From Methanosarcina flavescens (GTDB taxonomy: Archaea; Halobacteriota; Methanosarcinia; Methanosarcinales; Methanosarcinaceae): 64,000 bases of DNA. Under the pieces are notes generated by a model, which did not search any database, was not told where the DNA came from, and worked only from the letters and a program-made list of their open reading frames with translations. Location of the stretch: assembly GCF_001304615.2 (NCBI RefSeq), contig NZ_CP032683.1:930001-994000 (forward strand), given 5' to 3'. Of this stretch, positions 63,272-64,000 are shown one piece after another. Each line of letters opens with the position of its first letter. Positions within the stretch are counted from its first letter, which is position 1. Position numbers and translations under genes: made by a program.

Positions 63272-64000
63272 ATGGAAAGAGACATAAACCTTTTTTCACA
63301 GTATAAGATGGGCGATCTCATACTGCCAAACCGTATAGTAATGGCGCCAATGACTCGCAACCGCGCAGGGGATGGCGATGTTCCGGTTCCTTTGATGGCT
63401 ACTTATTATGTGCAGCGAGCCTCTGCCGGCATGATTATCACCGAGGGTTCGCAGGTTAGCCCACAAGGAGTGGGCTACATTCATACACCAGGTATTTACT
63501 CTGCAGCACAGGTCGCTGGCTGGAAAAAGGTGACGGACGCCGTCCACCAGGCTGGCGGCAGGATTTTCATCCAGCTCTGGCACGTAGGGCGAATCTCTCA
63601 CCCCGACCTCCTGGGGGGCGCTCTGCCCGTTGCACCATCCGCGCTACCAGTCGAAGGTACTGTCCACACGCCAAGTGGAAAAAAGCCAATACCAGTACCC
63701 AGGGCTCTTGAAACCAACGAAATACCGGACATCGTCAGACAGTTCCGGCAGGCAGCAGAAAACGCCAAAACGGCGGGTTTCGATGGCGTAGAAATTCATG
63801 GCGCTAACGGCTACCTCCTTGACCAGTTCCTGCGGAGCGGATCTAACACGCGAACTGATGAGTACGGCGGTAGCCTTGAGAACCGTGCCCGTCTGCCTCT
63901 TGAAGTCGCAAAAGCTGTAATTGAGGTATGGGGTGGCAACCGTGTTGGCTATCGCATCTCTCCTCACAATACCGGTCATTCTATGTCGGATGCTAATCCA
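63272..64000 (+). CDS. Old Yellow Enzyme-type NADH:flavin oxidoreductase (cut by window edge)
   Basis: The frame starts at ATG 63272 after AGGGGG at 63261-63266 and runs open for 243 codons to the end of the window. The start 'LPNRIVMAPMTRNRA', 'GAQ-like GSQVSPQGVGY', 'QLWHVGRISHPD' and 'GFDGVEIHGANGYLLDQFL' are hallmarks of FMN-binding alkene reductases of the NemA group. The C-terminal third lies outside the window. It is only 250 bp after the glucosidase gene and may share its origin. Confidence 0.93.
   Translation, partial: MERDINLFSQYKMGDLILPNRIVMAPMTRNRAGDGDVPVPLMATYYVQRASAGMIITEGSQVSPQGVGYIHTPGIYSAAQVAGWKKVTDAVHQAGGRIFIQLWHVGRISHPDLLGGALPVAPSALPVEGTVHTPSGKKPIPVPRALETNEIPDIVRQFRQAAENAKTAGFDGVEIHGANGYLLDQFLRSGSNTRTDEYGGSLENRARLPLEVAKAVIEVWGGNRVGYRISPHNTGHSMSDANP

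Overview
The window is chromosomal DNA of a methanogenic archaeon, most likely a Methanosarcina. It carries a complete A1Ao ATP synthase operon in the order ahaH-I-K-E-C-F-A-B-D-G, the proteasome-activating nucleotidase PAN, two DUF1699 proteins, DUF131 and DUF5611 proteins, a chorismate lyase-like protein and archaeal tRNAs. There are long AT-rich intergenic stretches and archaeal TATA-type promoters.

The first 28 kb is dominated by an integrated virus-like element of about 26.6 kb. It lies between the 3' end of an intact tRNA-Thr(GGT) gene (1495-1566) and a 14-bp copy of that end at 28146-28159. A tyrosine integrase with a C-terminal zinc ribbon sits next to the right-hand repeat. Reading left to right, the element has: (a) a left cargo zone with a small zinc-binding protein, a MITE-like repeat and an AT-rich two-gene membrane locus (1690-4596); (b) divergent ribbon-helix-helix regulators and a compressed early operon of very small overlapping genes (5599-9307), including a PD-(D/E)XK-type nuclease-like protein, an ASCH protein and a zinc-finger protein; (c) an HUH rolling-circle Rep protein (9372-10709); (d) a probable Abi-alpha/DUF4393 protein; (e) a backwards-facing AT-rich cassette framed by two nearly identical long palindromes, beside a second, minimal tyrosine recombinase (11911-14390); (f) a divergent small regulatory operon (14527-15226); and (g) a one-way virion operon (15358-26790). 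The virion operon contains a probable spindle-virus-type major capsid precursor, a P-loop ATPase, a LamG-domain spike, a second large ectodomain protein and many small membrane proteins. I read the element as a provirus of the archaeal spindle-shaped virus group that uses an HUH Rep and carries several candidate anti-virus genes. This rests on the sequence layout and remembered family features, not on a database search.

The remaining 36 kb is host chromosome. From 28.1 to 38 kb there are a MITE with an 8-bp target duplication, a zinc-ribbon protein, a DHH phosphoesterase, DUF1699 proteins around a coiled-coil protein, and hydrogenase maturation factor HypF. From 38 to 46.7 kb lies the aha operon on the minus strand, including a short ahaG and a hairpin-rich ahaK-ahaE spacer. 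From 47 to 60 kb there are a radical SAM/SPASM protein, a polyprenyl diphosphate synthase, tRNA-Gly, tRNA-Leu and tRNA-Glu, a DUF2795 protein, an ACT-metallo-beta-lactamase protein, a GIY-YIG-like DUF123 protein, an ADP-ribosylglycohydrolase, PAN, two DUF131 proteins and PurA. From 60 to 64 kb there are a decayed histidine kinase remnant, a glycogen-debranching-type glucosidase, and an Old Yellow Enzyme reductase cut off by the window edge.
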